Positions 52,844 through 61,816 of a stretch of 64,000 nucleotides of DNA are shown piece by piece. The first letter of the stretch is position 1. Each line of letters opens with the position of its first letter. The stretch covers positions 1 to 64,000 of the forward strand of contig CAYMGM010000005.1 of NCBI GenBank assembly GCA_964390005.1, given 5' to 3'. Source of the stretch: CAYMGM01 sp964390005. GTDB lineage: Bacteria > Pseudomonadota > Alphaproteobacteria > UBA9219. The position numbers and the translations under genes are program-made. The notes under the pieces are model-generated. The model ran no database searches. It was not told the origin of the DNA and was given only the letters and a program-made list of their open reading frames with translations.

Positions 52844-53396
52844 ATGCCGTCTTTATGCAAGAGACGAGGCAAAGATAGCCGGAAAAACTTGCGGAAGCGT
52901 TTATGCCTGATTGTGCTGTTTTCCGCAAGTTTGTCCGCTTGTACATGGTACATGTGGGATAAGGGGCGTTTTTGCACAAGGCATTGCGAATACATCAAAA
53001 AAGTCGTTTAAAAATTGAAGATGGGTGACGGTCGCAACGATGGACGAAAACGCCCTGAAGGATAAAATGGCAAAAACTTCACGGGATTTCTGCCTTTATC
53101 GTCAAGGCCGTCAACGTCAGAGCCGAATAGGAATCCGCCGCTCGTGCAGAAAAGGGGGTCACCCCATCAATGTATTTAAGGATGGCGGCTTACACCATCC
53201 TTTGGACACTTTTTGCTTAAGCTTTTGAAATCTCAAGAACACACCGAGGCCGAAGCCCATCATTTTCGGTTTTCTCTTTTTTTGTTTTTTCCATGCAAAG
53301 GATATGCCATTTTCAGACGTGTCTTCTATGGTATGATTCTTGCTTGCCTCCTGAACGGCCCCTTTTTGAGCCCGTGTCTTTGCTGAGTTTTTTCAC
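52844..53396. other. Intergenic region with a 12-bp inverted repeat and hairpin
   Basis: No convincing gene. AAACTTGCGGAA (52885-52896) and TTCCGCAAGTTT (52921-52932) are perfect inverted repeats 24 bases apart, followed by GTACATG twice in tandem (52940-52953). AAGGATGG/CCATCCTT (53178-53202) is a second hairpin with T5 nine bases later. The tRNA promoter must lie at the left end, the rpoN promoter at the right. Confidence 0.5.
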
Positions 53397-54845
53397 ATGA
53401 GTTTATCGCAACGCCTTGATCTTCGCCAAAGTCAACAGCTGGTCATGACTCCCCAGCTGCAACAGGCTATCAAGTTGTTGCAGATGTCCTCGCAGGAACT
53501 GGGCGCCTATGTCGAAGACGAGTTAGAAAAAAACCCCCTGCTCGAACGCGCCGACGATTCATTTGCCGAACACAGTGCAAGCACACAAGCCGAACAAGAA
53601 ATAACCGGCAACGCTTCGGAAGCCCCGCCGTCGCCCGACGCGGAAGAACCATCTGATAATTGGGGCGAAGAGGCCGACCGCTTTGCCCTCGAAAACCACA
53701 GCGGTGGCGCCTATCATGACGACGACGATGACGAAGCCGATGCGGCGCATCGCGTCGCCGACGCCCCCAGCCTGCGCGAACATCTTTTGGCCCAAATCCA
53801 TATGGACTTTTCGGACCCGATTGAAAGAATGATTGCGACAGCGCTGTTAGACCTTCTTGACGAAGCGGGCTATCTGCCATCCGATCTTGAGCCCGCCCGC
53901 GCCCAATTGGGCGCAGACCCGGCTCTATTTGAAGGCGTCATTAGCAAGTTGCAACGTTTGGACCCCAGTGGCGTTTTTGCGCGGTCGCTGAAAGAGTGCC
54001 TGCAAATCCAACTACGCGAAAGAAACAGGCTGGACCCAGCCATGCAGGCGTTATTGGACAACTTACCGCTGGTGGCGGCGCGCGACCGGCCCGCCTTGCG
54101 ACGCGTCTGCGGCGTCGGCGACGAAGATCTGGCGCAAATGTTTGTCGAGATCAAATCCTTGTGCCCCAAACCAGCCAGCGCTTTTACGGCCGATGTTGCA
54201 CCGACGCTTATCCCCGATGTCGTTTTGCTGCCACGCCATGGCGGCGGTTGGCATGTCGAGCTTAACACCGACACGTTGCCGCGCGTTTTGGTCAATGCCC
54301 GCTATTATGCTGAGATTCAAAAAGCCGCAAAAAGCAAGGCCGAGGACAAAACCTATCTTTCAGACCGATGGCAGCAAGCCAATTGGCTGGTTAAAGCCTT
54401 GCATCAGCGGGCGACGACTATTTTAAAAGTCGCGACGGAAATTGTTCGTCAGCAAGACGCTTTTTTCACCCACGGCGTGCAGTTTCTCAAGCCGCTGGTG
54501 TTGCGCGATATTGCCGCCGCCATCGAAATGCATGAATCAACTGTTAGTCGCGTAACGCAAAGCAAATATATTTTGACGCCACGCGGCATTTTCGAAATGA
54601 AGTATTTCTTTTCGACAAAACTGGGGACAACGGGCGGCGTCGAAAACGTTTCGTCCGAAGCCGTGCGCACACGTATCAAAGAATTGGTTTCCGGCGAAGC
54701 ACCCGACGCGATCTTATCCGATGACAAGCTCGCCGACCTTCTGCGCCGCGAAGGCATTGCCGTCGCCCGGCGCACGGTCGCCAAATATCGCGAAAATCTT
54801 GGCATTCCGTCTTCTGCCGACCGCAGGCGTGCCGCCCGTCTCTAA
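53397..54845 (+). CDS. rpoN: RNA polymerase sigma-54 factor
   Basis: 482 residues. Region I (SQRLDLRQSQQLVMTPQLQQ, AIKLLQMSSQEL), an acidic region II (DDDDDEADA), core-binding domain, HTH (AAAIEMHESTVSRVTQSKYI, TPRGIFEMKYFFS) and the RpoN box ARRTVAKYRE near the end. It directs RNA polymerase to -24/-12 promoters with AAA+ activators. No ribosome site is seen before the ATG. No lptB or hpf neighbours are present, unlike the usual rpoN setting. Confidence 0.96.
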   Translation: MSLSQRLDLRQSQQLVMTPQLQQAIKLLQMSSQELGAYVEDELEKNPLLERADDSFAEHSASTQAEQEITGNASEAPPSPDAEEPSDNWGEEADRFALENHSGGAYHDDDDDEADAAHRVADAPSLREHLLAQIHMDFSDPIERMIATALLDLLDEAGYLPSDLEPARAQLGADPALFEGVISKLQRLDPSGVFARSLKECLQIQLRERNRLDPAMQALLDNLPLVAARDRPALRRVCGVGDEDLAQMFVEIKSLCPKPASAFTADVAPTLIPDVVLLPRHGGGWHVELNTDTLPRVLVNARYYAEIQKAAKSKAEDKTYLSDRWQQANWLVKALHQRATTILKVATEIVRQQDAFFTHGVQFLKPLVLRDIAAAIEMHESTVSRVTQSKYILTPRGIFEMKYFFSTKLGTTGGVENVSSEAVRTRIKELVSGEAPDAILSDDKLADLLRREGIAVARRTVAKYRENLGIPSSADRRRAARL

Positions 54846-54866
54846 GTCCGCGATATCAGGCTGGCT

Positions 54867-57800
54867 TCACGGCGACGCCTTTTTCGATGTGTCTTCATTC
54901 TGACGATAAGCGTCAAGAAAACTGCGGAACAGATCGACTTCGGCAACGCGTGCCGCTGCGCCACGCAAATCGCGAGCCTCTAACGACTTTTCGGGCCGCG
55001 TTAAAATGCTAAACAAATTAGCCTGTGGGGTCTGGCGCATAGCCGTTCCATAATCAATAGCCAGCTTATCAAGACTGGTCGTATCGCCAACCATAGATAA
55101 AGCAATCGCTGCATTCAATAGCGCTTCAGATTTGCTAGCGTCCAACTTTCCGCCCGAAGGACCCGCCACGGCCATCAAAGCGTCTGCCGCCTCTTTCCAA
55201 CGCCGCGCATGCATCAACACATCGGCGCGTAAGGCCTTTGCCGCCTGCGTATCGTTGTTTTGAAGCAAGGCAAGAGCGGCATCCGTTTTCTTTTGCAAAG
55301 CCAAAGCATGCGCGCGCAAAATCGTGCGTTCAGACGCCTGCGCTTCCGAGATTTTCGTCGCCGCATCCGGCTGGCTTTGGTCTAACGCGGTCAGAGCGGC
55401 ATCTGCTTTTTGGTCCAGCAAAAGAATCCCGGCCAAGCGTGTGCCAAGGCGCGTTTTATCTTCAACCGACAGGCCGTTTTTGGTGCTGTTTTTTAGTTGT
55501 TCGGACATAATATCGGCGGCTTGATCCAGCAGATCGATCGAAACAAGCTTCTCAGCCAATTTTTGCCCCATCTTGAGCCCGTCTGCATTGTCCGGGCGCA
55601 ATGACGCATACGTACGATAAAGATTGAGAAGTTCTAAAGGCGATAAATCGTTCCCCTTACTTCCCAAAAACAAATCCTTATAGACTTGAACCATTTCCTG
55701 TTTGATTTGCGGCGTAAACGGCCCTTCAGGATAGAGCGAAATCGCACGACTATAAGCCGCCAGTCCTTCCTTGATTTTTCCGGCGTCCAAATAAAAACCG
55801 CCAAGGCGCGTCAATATGTCCTGTTCCAGGTCGTCGCCACGCCAAGCGAAACGAAGCCCCTCCAATCTCTCGGCGGCTTGCGCAGGCGAAAGCGAACGCG
55901 TCACAACAGCCAAATCGATCAAAGCCAACTCGGCCCTGATTTTATAAAGACGGTCTTCGCCTTTCGCGGCGTCGCGCCAATATGCCGCCGCCTTGTCCGC
56001 CTGTCCGGCACGGCTGGCAAGCGCGCCCTTAAGATAGGCGATGGGCCCCGCAGCTCTTTCATCTTCCGTTTGTCGTTCAAGGGTATGCAACCACTGTCCG
56101 GCCATTTCGTCATTGCCGACAGCGATCGCCGCTTCAACAGCCAAAAGGCCAAAACGCGTCAAAAACGGCTCGGGATAGGTCTTTAAGAGGGACCATGTTT
56201 GCATCAAGTGCGAAAAGGCTTCCGGCCACTGACGCTTTTCCGCCTCGCCGACGCCACGCCACAAAACGGCTTCCGGCATATCGGCAAGCCCCGGCGCTGA
56301 TAAATCGTTTAGGCCGTCTTGTGCCCGCCAAGCTAATACTTCTGCCGCGCCACGTAACGCGAGAAACTCGTTATATTTTGCAAGATCCGGCTCTTTGGAT
56401 TCAAGATAGCTTAAAATCGATAGAGCTTCTTCTCCAAACCCGTGCGCAAAATAAAAACGCGCTAACTGCAGCCGCGCAAGCGAACGATCCGGCGGCGCGG
56501 CATCAAGAATGGATTGCATAAGAGCTTGACGATTTTTTGTAAAACCGTCACGGTCTTTCCCACGCCATGCATTAAAATCAAAAACCGATTTTAAATGCTC
56601 CTGATCTTTGTTGGGCGTGACAGAGGATGTGTCATTTTCATAAGGCGCCGTATCCAAACGCGGCGACAGGCGAAGGCCACCTTCTGCGGTAATTTCGACC
56701 CCATCTGATACGCCACGCACGCTCAACTTATCCTGCAAAGGCTTAACCACAAGTCCCTGAGCCGCTGGAAGAACCGTTAAGTCGACAAAGTGCCTTAGCG
56801 CTGAAAAGGCATCCGTCGTGCGCAAAGGAACCAAGATCAGCTCGTCGCCGACAATAGGGTCAATCATGCGTACAGGTGCCGGCGGGTCGGCTTGAGGAAC
56901 CAACAGGCGCGCGCCCAGCGCAAAATCAGGTTGCGCGACAAAATTACTGGGCACGGTCAGATCGCCGTTTAACCGAGAAAAGAAAATCTGCCAAACCGTT
57001 CCGCTACGCGTGGCCTGAAGATTTGCGCCGCGCGGCAAGCGAAAACGAAACCCGTTGTTGCGCGGCAAGTCCAATGGCCATAGGCGCGTCTTTAACGGCG
57101 CGATCGCCGTGAGCGTTTGGGGATCTAACGTAATTTTACGATCAAAAAGGATAACGCCATCGCGCCCGCGCGCATAAACAACGGCACCTGTCGTAATTTT
57201 AGGATCGAAAGCCGCGACAAGCAACGGCGCTGAATCAAGCTCGGGATCCTGCATGGGCCCGAACCCCGGCGCGGCTCCTGTCGTAGGCGTGGCGAGAAGG
57301 CCAGAACGCACGGAAGGCCGCGGCGCCGCCGAAACGGCAGGCATGTCCGTCGCTGGGGGCGAAGCCGACAAAGGCGGTGTCGCAGGCGGTGTTTTCGCCG
57401 CTTCTTCCTTTTTAGCGGGCGCGGCCGCAGGCGTTACAGACGGCGGCGTTAAAGGCGGAGGAACACGCGCGGCGGGCACGCCAGGCGCAGCCACAGAGGC
57501 CTCCTTTGTTTTTTGATCGCGCTTAGCCGCCTTCATAGCGCTTTCTGGATCGCTTCCATTTTTTTCAGGCCCTGGCTGAGATGAAACAGCGGGGGGCAAA
57601 GCTTCTTGCGGCGCGGCGGGCCCATAAATATCAACAACAATCGCCGCCCCTGACGTAAAGTCTTTCAGCGTTGCCTCTTTGGCCACGCGAAAGCGAACAA
57701 CAACAGGCCCGGCGTCTGTTTTATTTTCCGATCCGCCTTTGACATCAAAGACGCGCGTTAACTTCATCCCGCCTTTAATCGAAAAACGCCCTGGCGCATC

Positions 57801-58064
57801 AAAAACGACACGAACTTCCGTTCCATTCCGCTCAATATGATAAGAAAGGCCCAAGCGTGCATCAAAAGCCATACGGTCAAAGGCTTCATGAGCGCCCGTG
57901 CGCAGCGAAACATCAACAGGCGCTACCGTACCGTTTTGCGCGGCAGGCGTCGCGGCATAGGCGCCGTCATCTCCCCCCACCAAGCCAAACGTCGCCAATG
58001 CCAGCACCGAAGCGCTGATCAAAAGAAAGGCGTGAAAGCGGGCAAACGATCGTAAACCGGGCAT
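54867..58064 (-). CDS. Large exported TPR protein
   Basis: 1065 residues from the ATG at 58064. Signal sequence (MPGLRSFARFHAFLLISASV to AYA). An AMIN-like beta region (~40-160, RLGLSYHIERNGTEVRVVFD, GPVVVRFRVAK), a Pro/Ala-rich linker (~160-260), a second beta domain (~280-460), then TPR-like repeats from ~500 to the end (ARLQLARFYFAHGFGEEALS, AAYWRDAAKGEDRLYKIRAE). AMIN domains target the periplasm; TPRs bind proteins. The role is unknown; a periplasmic scaffold is plausible. A TTG at 58124 could be an alternative start. Confidence 0.7.
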   Translation of the reverse strand: MPGLRSFARFHAFLLISASVLALATFGLVGGDDGAYAATPAAQNGTVAPVDVSLRTGAHEAFDRMAFDARLGLSYHIERNGTEVRVVFDAPGRFSIKGGMKLTRVFDVKGGSENKTDAGPVVVRFRVAKEATLKDFTSGAAIVVDIYGPAAPQEALPPAVSSQPGPEKNGSDPESAMKAAKRDQKTKEASVAAPGVPAARVPPPLTPPSVTPAAAPAKKEEAAKTPPATPPLSASPPATDMPAVSAAPRPSVRSGLLATPTTGAAPGFGPMQDPELDSAPLLVAAFDPKITTGAVVYARGRDGVILFDRKITLDPQTLTAIAPLKTRLWPLDLPRNNGFRFRLPRGANLQATRSGTVWQIFFSRLNGDLTVPSNFVAQPDFALGARLLVPQADPPAPVRMIDPIVGDELILVPLRTTDAFSALRHFVDLTVLPAAQGLVVKPLQDKLSVRGVSDGVEITAEGGLRLSPRLDTAPYENDTSSVTPNKDQEHLKSVFDFNAWRGKDRDGFTKNRQALMQSILDAAPPDRSLARLQLARFYFAHGFGEEALSILSYLESKEPDLAKYNEFLALRGAAEVLAWRAQDGLNDLSAPGLADMPEAVLWRGVGEAEKRQWPEAFSHLMQTWSLLKTYPEPFLTRFGLLAVEAAIAVGNDEMAGQWLHTLERQTEDERAAGPIAYLKGALASRAGQADKAAAYWRDAAKGEDRLYKIRAELALIDLAVVTRSLSPAQAAERLEGLRFAWRGDDLEQDILTRLGGFYLDAGKIKEGLAAYSRAISLYPEGPFTPQIKQEMVQVYKDLFLGSKGNDLSPLELLNLYRTYASLRPDNADGLKMGQKLAEKLVSIDLLDQAADIMSEQLKNSTKNGLSVEDKTRLGTRLAGILLLDQKADAALTALDQSQPDAATKISEAQASERTILRAHALALQKKTDAALALLQNNDTQAAKALRADVLMHARRWKEAADALMAVAGPSGGKLDASKSEALLNAAIALSMVGDTTSLDKLAIDYGTAMRQTPQANLFSILTRPEKSLEARDLRGAAARVAEVDLFRSFLDAYRQNEDTSKKASP

Positions 58065-58566
58065 AGCAAAGAAAAGGCGGGATTTGATTTCTCTCTTTAT
58101 GGCCCGAAGTGCAGCGATCCTCAAGCGATGTTTTCAATCCGGAATCTCTTTTCTTTTCAAGCTTATGGTTTTTCATGCGCTTCGCGCCTTTTTCCCTCAT
58201 TTTTTCTTGGCATCAAAGCCCTTCCAAACGATCCCTGAACAACCGATTACGTCTTCTGACGAATAACAAAAACTTCACAAAAGCGCCCAATCCAAACAGC
58301 GCAAGGCGCACACGACGCACGCGCTTTTGATAGCGCCCACGCACTGAAACCGGCTTTTTAAAAAGGTCAAGAGTCTTTTCAACGTCTAAAACACCGTTTT
58401 TTGCAGCTTTTGGGACACGCAAGGGCAAAAAACCCTTCTTTTTTCTGTGCGAATCAACGTCTTTTTGACAGACTTCGTTGCATTAAACCGAAAGGACGGC
58501 TAACAACAGGGGGCTGAGGGAGCATCCTTGTTTCTCGCAGTCCATTCACTTATCCAGGAGAAAATA
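58065..58566. other. Intergenic region upstream of the HU-like gene
   Basis: 502 bases between divergent genes. It should hold promoters of both. A short hairpin AAGGG-C-A6-CCCTT with T6 nearby (58421-58444) is the only structure seen. A basic 71-codon minus-strand frame (58213-58428) is not supported. Confidence 0.4.
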
Positions 58567-58926
58567 ATGGCCAAAGCAAAAAGCGCCGGAGCCGAGACGG
58601 CTCTGAAGCCCATCAAGGAAAAGCTGACGAAATCGCAGCTGGTCAAAATGATCGCCGAACAGAACGATCTGCCCAACAAAACCGTTGCCGGCGTTCTGGC
58701 TTCGCTTGAAGCGATCGTGATGGGATCGGTTCATCCGCGCGGCATCGGCGAGTTCACGCTGCCCGGCATCATGAAGGTCACGCTCCGCAAGGTCCCGGCC
58801 CGCAAGGCTGGCACGCTCATCCGCAACCCGGCCACGGGCGAAATGATGAAGGCGGAAGCCAAGCCCGCGAGCGTCCGCGTGAAAGTCCGCGCTCTCGCGA
58901 AGCTGAAAGGCGCTGCGACGAAGTAA
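58567..58926 (+). CDS. HU/IHF-like DNA-binding protein
   Basis: 119 residues. After a Lys/Ala-rich start it has the HU fold: LTKSQLVKMIAEQNDLPNKT, then GIGEFTLPGIMKVTLRKVPA (first strands), GTLIRNPATGEMM (arm; the RNPxTGE block is the HU/IHF DNA-intercalation motif) and a basic Ala/Lys tail. It should bend or compact DNA. CAGGAG lies 7 bases before the ATG. It is longer than typical HU (about 90) at both ends, like a subfamily sometimes called HU-related. Strong terminator behind. Confidence 0.88.
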   Translation: MAKAKSAGAETALKPIKEKLTKSQLVKMIAEQNDLPNKTVAGVLASLEAIVMGSVHPRGIGEFTLPGIMKVTLRKVPARKAGTLIRNPATGEMMKAEAKPASVRVKVRALAKLKGAATK

Positions 58927-58946
58927 TCCTTCGCGCGCTGCAAAAA

Positions 58947-58987
58947 GAAAAGGCCCGGCAGGCTATGTCCGCCGGGCCTTTTTCTTT
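58947..58987. terminator. Terminator after the HU-like gene
   Basis: AAAAGGCCCGGC and GCCGGGCCTTTT form a 12-base stem, with T-rich sequence behind on the plus strand and A-rich before, so it can also serve the convergent gene ending at 59001. Confidence 0.92.
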
Positions 58988-59000
58988 GGGGAGCCTGCCG

Positions 59001-59867
59001 TCACGGAAGGCGCGTTCTTAAATCATCGGACGGCGCGCGCATATAGGTCCCAGGATAGGGTTCATAACGACGTAAGATTTTCTCCATCTCGCCCGCCAGC
59101 TGCCTTTCGGCCAAAGCACCATTTAATCTAGCACGCAAGGCCGGTTCATTCTTTGCCAACATCAAAGCATTGCCAAAAACGCGCAGCGGTCTTTGGGATG
59201 GCTTACGCAACAGCCCCGGATTTTTAGACATAAAATCCAGCGCGGCGCCACGCGACAGAAAAACAATATCCGCTTTCTTTGTCAGAACATTTTGTATCAA
59301 TTGCGTAAAATCCGCCTGCTGCGGCAACGAAAGCGTGCGCGCCAACGGAAAATCTTCTGCGGCCAGACGCGCGCCGATTTCGCCATCCATCACGGATATC
59401 GTATAGTCCGGCGCATTCAGCCCGCTAAGATCATCGCCAAAACGCGGATCATCTTGCCGTACATAGGCATCGACCGTGTCGAAAAACAGGGGATAAGAAA
59501 AAGACGCGACCGCGGCGCGTTCCGGCGTTATCCAAACGCCCGAGCCGACAATATCATAGCGATGCGCGGCCAAGCCTTCGATCATCTGGCCATACCCGAC
59601 TTCTTCCGTCCAAACGACATGCCATCCAAGCCGCGCGGCAAGATCTTCGAGCGCATCATGAAAGATCCCTGTTTTTTGATGCGTCACGGGATCCACCATG
59701 AACAGCGGCGCGCCGATGAAATAAGCCGCGCGTATTGTTTTATCGCTTTCGATCCGCGCAAGCGCATCGCCGCTGGCCTGTTCTTCGCGGCTGATGTCAA
59801 GAACGCCCCAAAGGCCGATCAGCAAAACGATTCCCGCGATCAAAAAGCGACGCCCGCGTTTGGTCAT
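59001..59867 (-). CDS. Periplasmic solute-binding protein (SBP_bac_3 type)
   Basis: 288 residues. N-terminal signal or anchor (RFLIAGIVLLIGLWGVLDI), then a two-lobed type 3 binding fold (TIRAAYFIGAPLFMVD, LEDLAARLGWHVVWTEEVGY, LAAHRYDIVGSGVWITPERA, ISVMDGEIGARLAAEDFPL). Such proteins feed amino acids to ABC importers or serve as sensors. No permease or ATPase gene is adjacent, so it is an orphan. It ends in the AMRAP-type tail TYMRAPSDDLRT, common in this group. Confidence 0.82.
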   Translation of the reverse strand: MTKRGRRFLIAGIVLLIGLWGVLDISREEQASGDALARIESDKTIRAAYFIGAPLFMVDPVTHQKTGIFHDALEDLAARLGWHVVWTEEVGYGQMIEGLAAHRYDIVGSGVWITPERAAVASFSYPLFFDTVDAYVRQDDPRFGDDLSGLNAPDYTISVMDGEIGARLAAEDFPLARTLSLPQQADFTQLIQNVLTKKADIVFLSRGAALDFMSKNPGLLRKPSQRPLRVFGNALMLAKNEPALRARLNGALAERQLAGEMEKILRRYEPYPGTYMRAPSDDLRTRLP

Positions 59868-59890
59868 TTGTCTTTTTGCACCCCTTCGCT

Positions 59891-59955
59891 TCAGAACACA
59901 ACCGCATACCTTGATGATGCCGATGAGCCTAAACAGAAGGCCCCGGGGCCACCCC
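59891..59955. repeat. Dispersed copy of the 45.4-kb repeat arm
   Basis: Inverted relative to the arms at 45.4-45.75 kb: its reverse complement shares AGGCTCATC and AGGTATGCGGTT with the same spacing. A perfect palindrome GGCCCCGGGGCC lies at 59939-59950. It overlaps the last codons of the ACT-domain gene. Confidence 0.7.
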
Positions 59956-60345
59956 GGTCATTTCTTTTAAAAGCTTCAAGGCTTCTTCGGCGCGGTCTTC
60001 TGGGATGAAAAGGTGATCATGATAAAAAGCCGAGACCGGATTGACGCTGATTCCGGCTTTTGCCAACACTTGCGTTACCGCCGCCAAGAACCCAACGGCT
60101 TCAAGGGACGAATGAACAGAAAGCGTGATCCACCGGCAAGGGAACTGATAGTCAATCCCCGCTTCCTCAGCTGCGCTTTTCAAAACAATCAGCGTCAGCC
60201 CCTCTTTTTCGATAAAGGCGCACAGGGGGGCCACCCCCGGCGGTAACTCTTTCCCCGGCGCAAGAACGCAAAAAACATAGGCATCGTCCTTCAGCTCAGG
60301 CTCCATCGAGCGGATCAAAACATCCAGATTGCTCTCACCAACCAT
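59929..60345 (-). CDS. ACT-domain protein (COG3602-like)
   Basis: 138 residues from the ATG at 60345 (GGAGAAGG upstream). Two ACT-like halves: N-terminal DDAYVFCVLAPGKELPPG, C-terminal WITLSVHSSLEAVGFLAAVT and LAKAGISVNPVSAFYHDHLF. The family is thought to sense amino acids or act as an allosteric unit; targets are unknown. The last ~10 residues (GVAPGPSV) are encoded by the dispersed repeat, which has probably replaced the original stop. Confidence 0.8.
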   Translation of the reverse strand: MVGESNLDVLIRSMEPELKDDAYVFCVLAPGKELPPGVAPLCAFIEKEGLTLIVLKSAAEEAGIDYQFPCRWITLSVHSSLEAVGFLAAVTQVLAKAGISVNPVSAFYHDHLFIPEDRAEEALKLLKEMTGVAPGPSV

Positions 60346-60372
60346 CAACCTTCTCCTTTTTTTTCGGGGCGC

Positions 60373-60402
60373 TTGACAAGGCGCGGTGCGTCACCCTAGC
60401 AT
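60373..60402 (+). promoter_or_regulatory. Sigma-70-type promoter
   Basis: TTGACA (60373-60378), 18-base spacer, TAGCAT (60397-60402). The perfect -35 and good spacing predict transcription starting near 60409. Confidence 0.65.
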
Positions 60403-60408
60403 AGATCC

Positions 60409-60578
60409 ATCGGGTTTGACCCTCCTTTAATGGGTCCGCGGGATTTGACAAGAGCAGCTTGCTGCCGCGACACCAACAGCTAAAGCGCCACAGATAGAAA
60501 GCTTTCCCAGCTTCCCCTGTGGTCTCTGATCAACTGTCCCTTCCGGGACGAGGCCAGATTGAGGGGAAGCTTTTTTGT
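60409..60578 (+). ncRNA. Candidate structured leader or small RNA
   Basis: About 170 bases between a good promoter and an intrinsic terminator, in the gap 60346-60657 with no gene. Nested pairings: CGCGG/CCGCG enclosing GCAGC-TT-GCTGC (60436-60468 region), CCACAG pairing with CTGTGG (alternative to the terminator), and the terminator stem. It could be a small RNA or a riboswitch/attenuator for the enolase-superfamily gene at 60658. It matches no riboswitch class I can recall. Confidence 0.5.
60509..60576 (+). terminator. Long terminator hairpin of the leader RNA
   Basis: AGCTTCCCCT (60509-60518) pairs with AGGGGAAGCT (60562-60571), followed by T6. Inside, GGTCTC pairs with GAGGCC and GTCCC-TTCC-GGGAC makes the tip. 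Confidence 0.8.
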
Positions 60579-60657
60579 AGCTTTGTTCCTTCTTTTTCTT
60601 TCCTCGCCCCTGAAGGGGCCTCTCGCTGACGCGAGCGGAATGACAAAAGGAGGAAAC

Positions 60658-61812
60658 ATGACGACATCCCCACCCCTTCGACCCGAGCGGTTTGAGCTTT
60701 TTCCCTGTGAATGGCCTCTTGTGCGCCCCCAGACAACGCGCTTTGGCCCGGTTCATAGCCTGCCGATGGTTTTGATCAAGATCACAGACAAAGACGGCGC
60801 CATAGGCTGGGGCGAGATAACGCTGCCCGAGCCCACACCCTTTGCCCGTGATTATCTAAGCGCCGAGGCCTTGATCGTTGAGAAAATCTTAGGTCCTTTT
60901 TTATGTGAAAAAGTGCTCTTTCAAGGCCCCGAGGCTTTTGACGATCAGCTGGATGCCCTGCCCGGCGCGATGGCGACGAAAGCGGCGCTTTCCATGGCGG
61001 CCTATGATATCGCCGCCCAAAAACAGGGCGTATCGCTCGCAAGCTTGATCGGCAATCCTACAAACGCCTTTCCTGTTTGTCGAAGGCTGACTGTCCCCGC
61101 GCATCTTCCCAGCTTGATTGACGAAGCTGAAAAATGCGCGGCAGATGGTTTTCGTTCCATCCATCTTGAAATTTCTCCGGCGGCGGATTTAGCCCCTACG
61201 CTGGCCCTGCGCCGTGCGCTTCCGCAAATGGACCTTCGCCTAACAGGCAACGCGGCTTACGCGCCATGTCCGGATTCAATGCGCCTTTTTTACGCGCTCG
61301 ACGCCTTGGATCTATCGGGCCTTGGGCAGCCCTTTGCTGCAAACGATCTTGTCGATCACGCGCGCCTTCAGGCCGCTTTACGTATGCCTGTGATCCTTGC
61401 CGAGTCGATCGGTGCGCTTCATGACTTTGAACAAGCGGCAGCGCTGAACAGCGGACGCGCGCTTGCTCTTTCGTTTCGGCGCATGGGCAGTCTGACAAAG
61501 ACGCGCCGCTTGATTGAGGCCGCCCAGAAACAAGGCTGGGGGCTTTTGACCAGCAGTCCTCTGGAAGGCTTTTTCGGTTTTCAAATTGCGTTGGCCTTTG
61601 CGCGGCACCCCGCGATGACCTTGCCTGCCGATGTTTTAGACAGCGCTTATAGGATCAAAGACTTCGATCAGTTTTGGCACCAAGAACCGTTTCACATCAA
61701 AAACGGAAGTCTTCATTTTCACGCGCCGACAACCGCCTTGGCGGCGCAGATAGACCTTCTGCGTCTTCTGCCACGGCAAAAACAGGCGAAGTCATTGAAA
61801 AAAGCCGCTTAA
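60658..61812 (+). CDS. Enolase-superfamily protein lacking catalytic residues
   Basis: 384 residues from the ATG at 60658 (AGGAGG 5 bases upstream). The fold is that of muconate lactonising enzyme/o-succinylbenzoate synthase: capping domain (VLIKITDKDGAIGWGEITLP) and barrel (ALSMAAYDIAAQKQGVSL). At the usual catalytic sites I read H-L-E for KxK (SIHLEIS), T for the first metal Asp (LRLTGNAAY), G for the metal Glu (GLGQPF), A for the third acid (VILAESIG) and S for the second Lys (ALALSFRRMGSL). A pseudoenzyme with another role is likely. A terminator follows. Confidence 0.78.
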   Translation: MTTSPPLRPERFELFPCEWPLVRPQTTRFGPVHSLPMVLIKITDKDGAIGWGEITLPEPTPFARDYLSAEALIVEKILGPFLCEKVLFQGPEAFDDQLDALPGAMATKAALSMAAYDIAAQKQGVSLASLIGNPTNAFPVCRRLTVPAHLPSLIDEAEKCAADGFRSIHLEISPAADLAPTLALRRALPQMDLRLTGNAAYAPCPDSMRLFYALDALDLSGLGQPFAANDLVDHARLQAALRMPVILAESIGALHDFEQAAALNSGRALALSFRRMGSLTKTRRLIEAAQKQGWGLLTSSPLEGFFGFQIALAFARHPAMTLPADVLDSAYRIKDFDQFWHQEPFHIKNGSLHFHAPTTALAAQIDLLRLLPRQKQAKSLKKAA

Positions 61813-61816
61813 ACAC

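Noticed and set aside
52766..53228. Short plus-strand frames across tRNA-Arg and downstream
   Set aside because: The first is the antisense of the tRNA; the second lacks a ribosome site and conserved features.
58213..58428. Basic 71-codon minus-strand frame
   Set aside because: No ribosome site and a composition typical of chance frames. A hydrophobic stretch alone is not enough.
60427..60756. 109-codon minus-strand frame over the leader RNA
   Set aside because: It runs antisense through the terminator and into the enolase-superfamily gene, with no ribosome site and Lys/Gly-rich composition.
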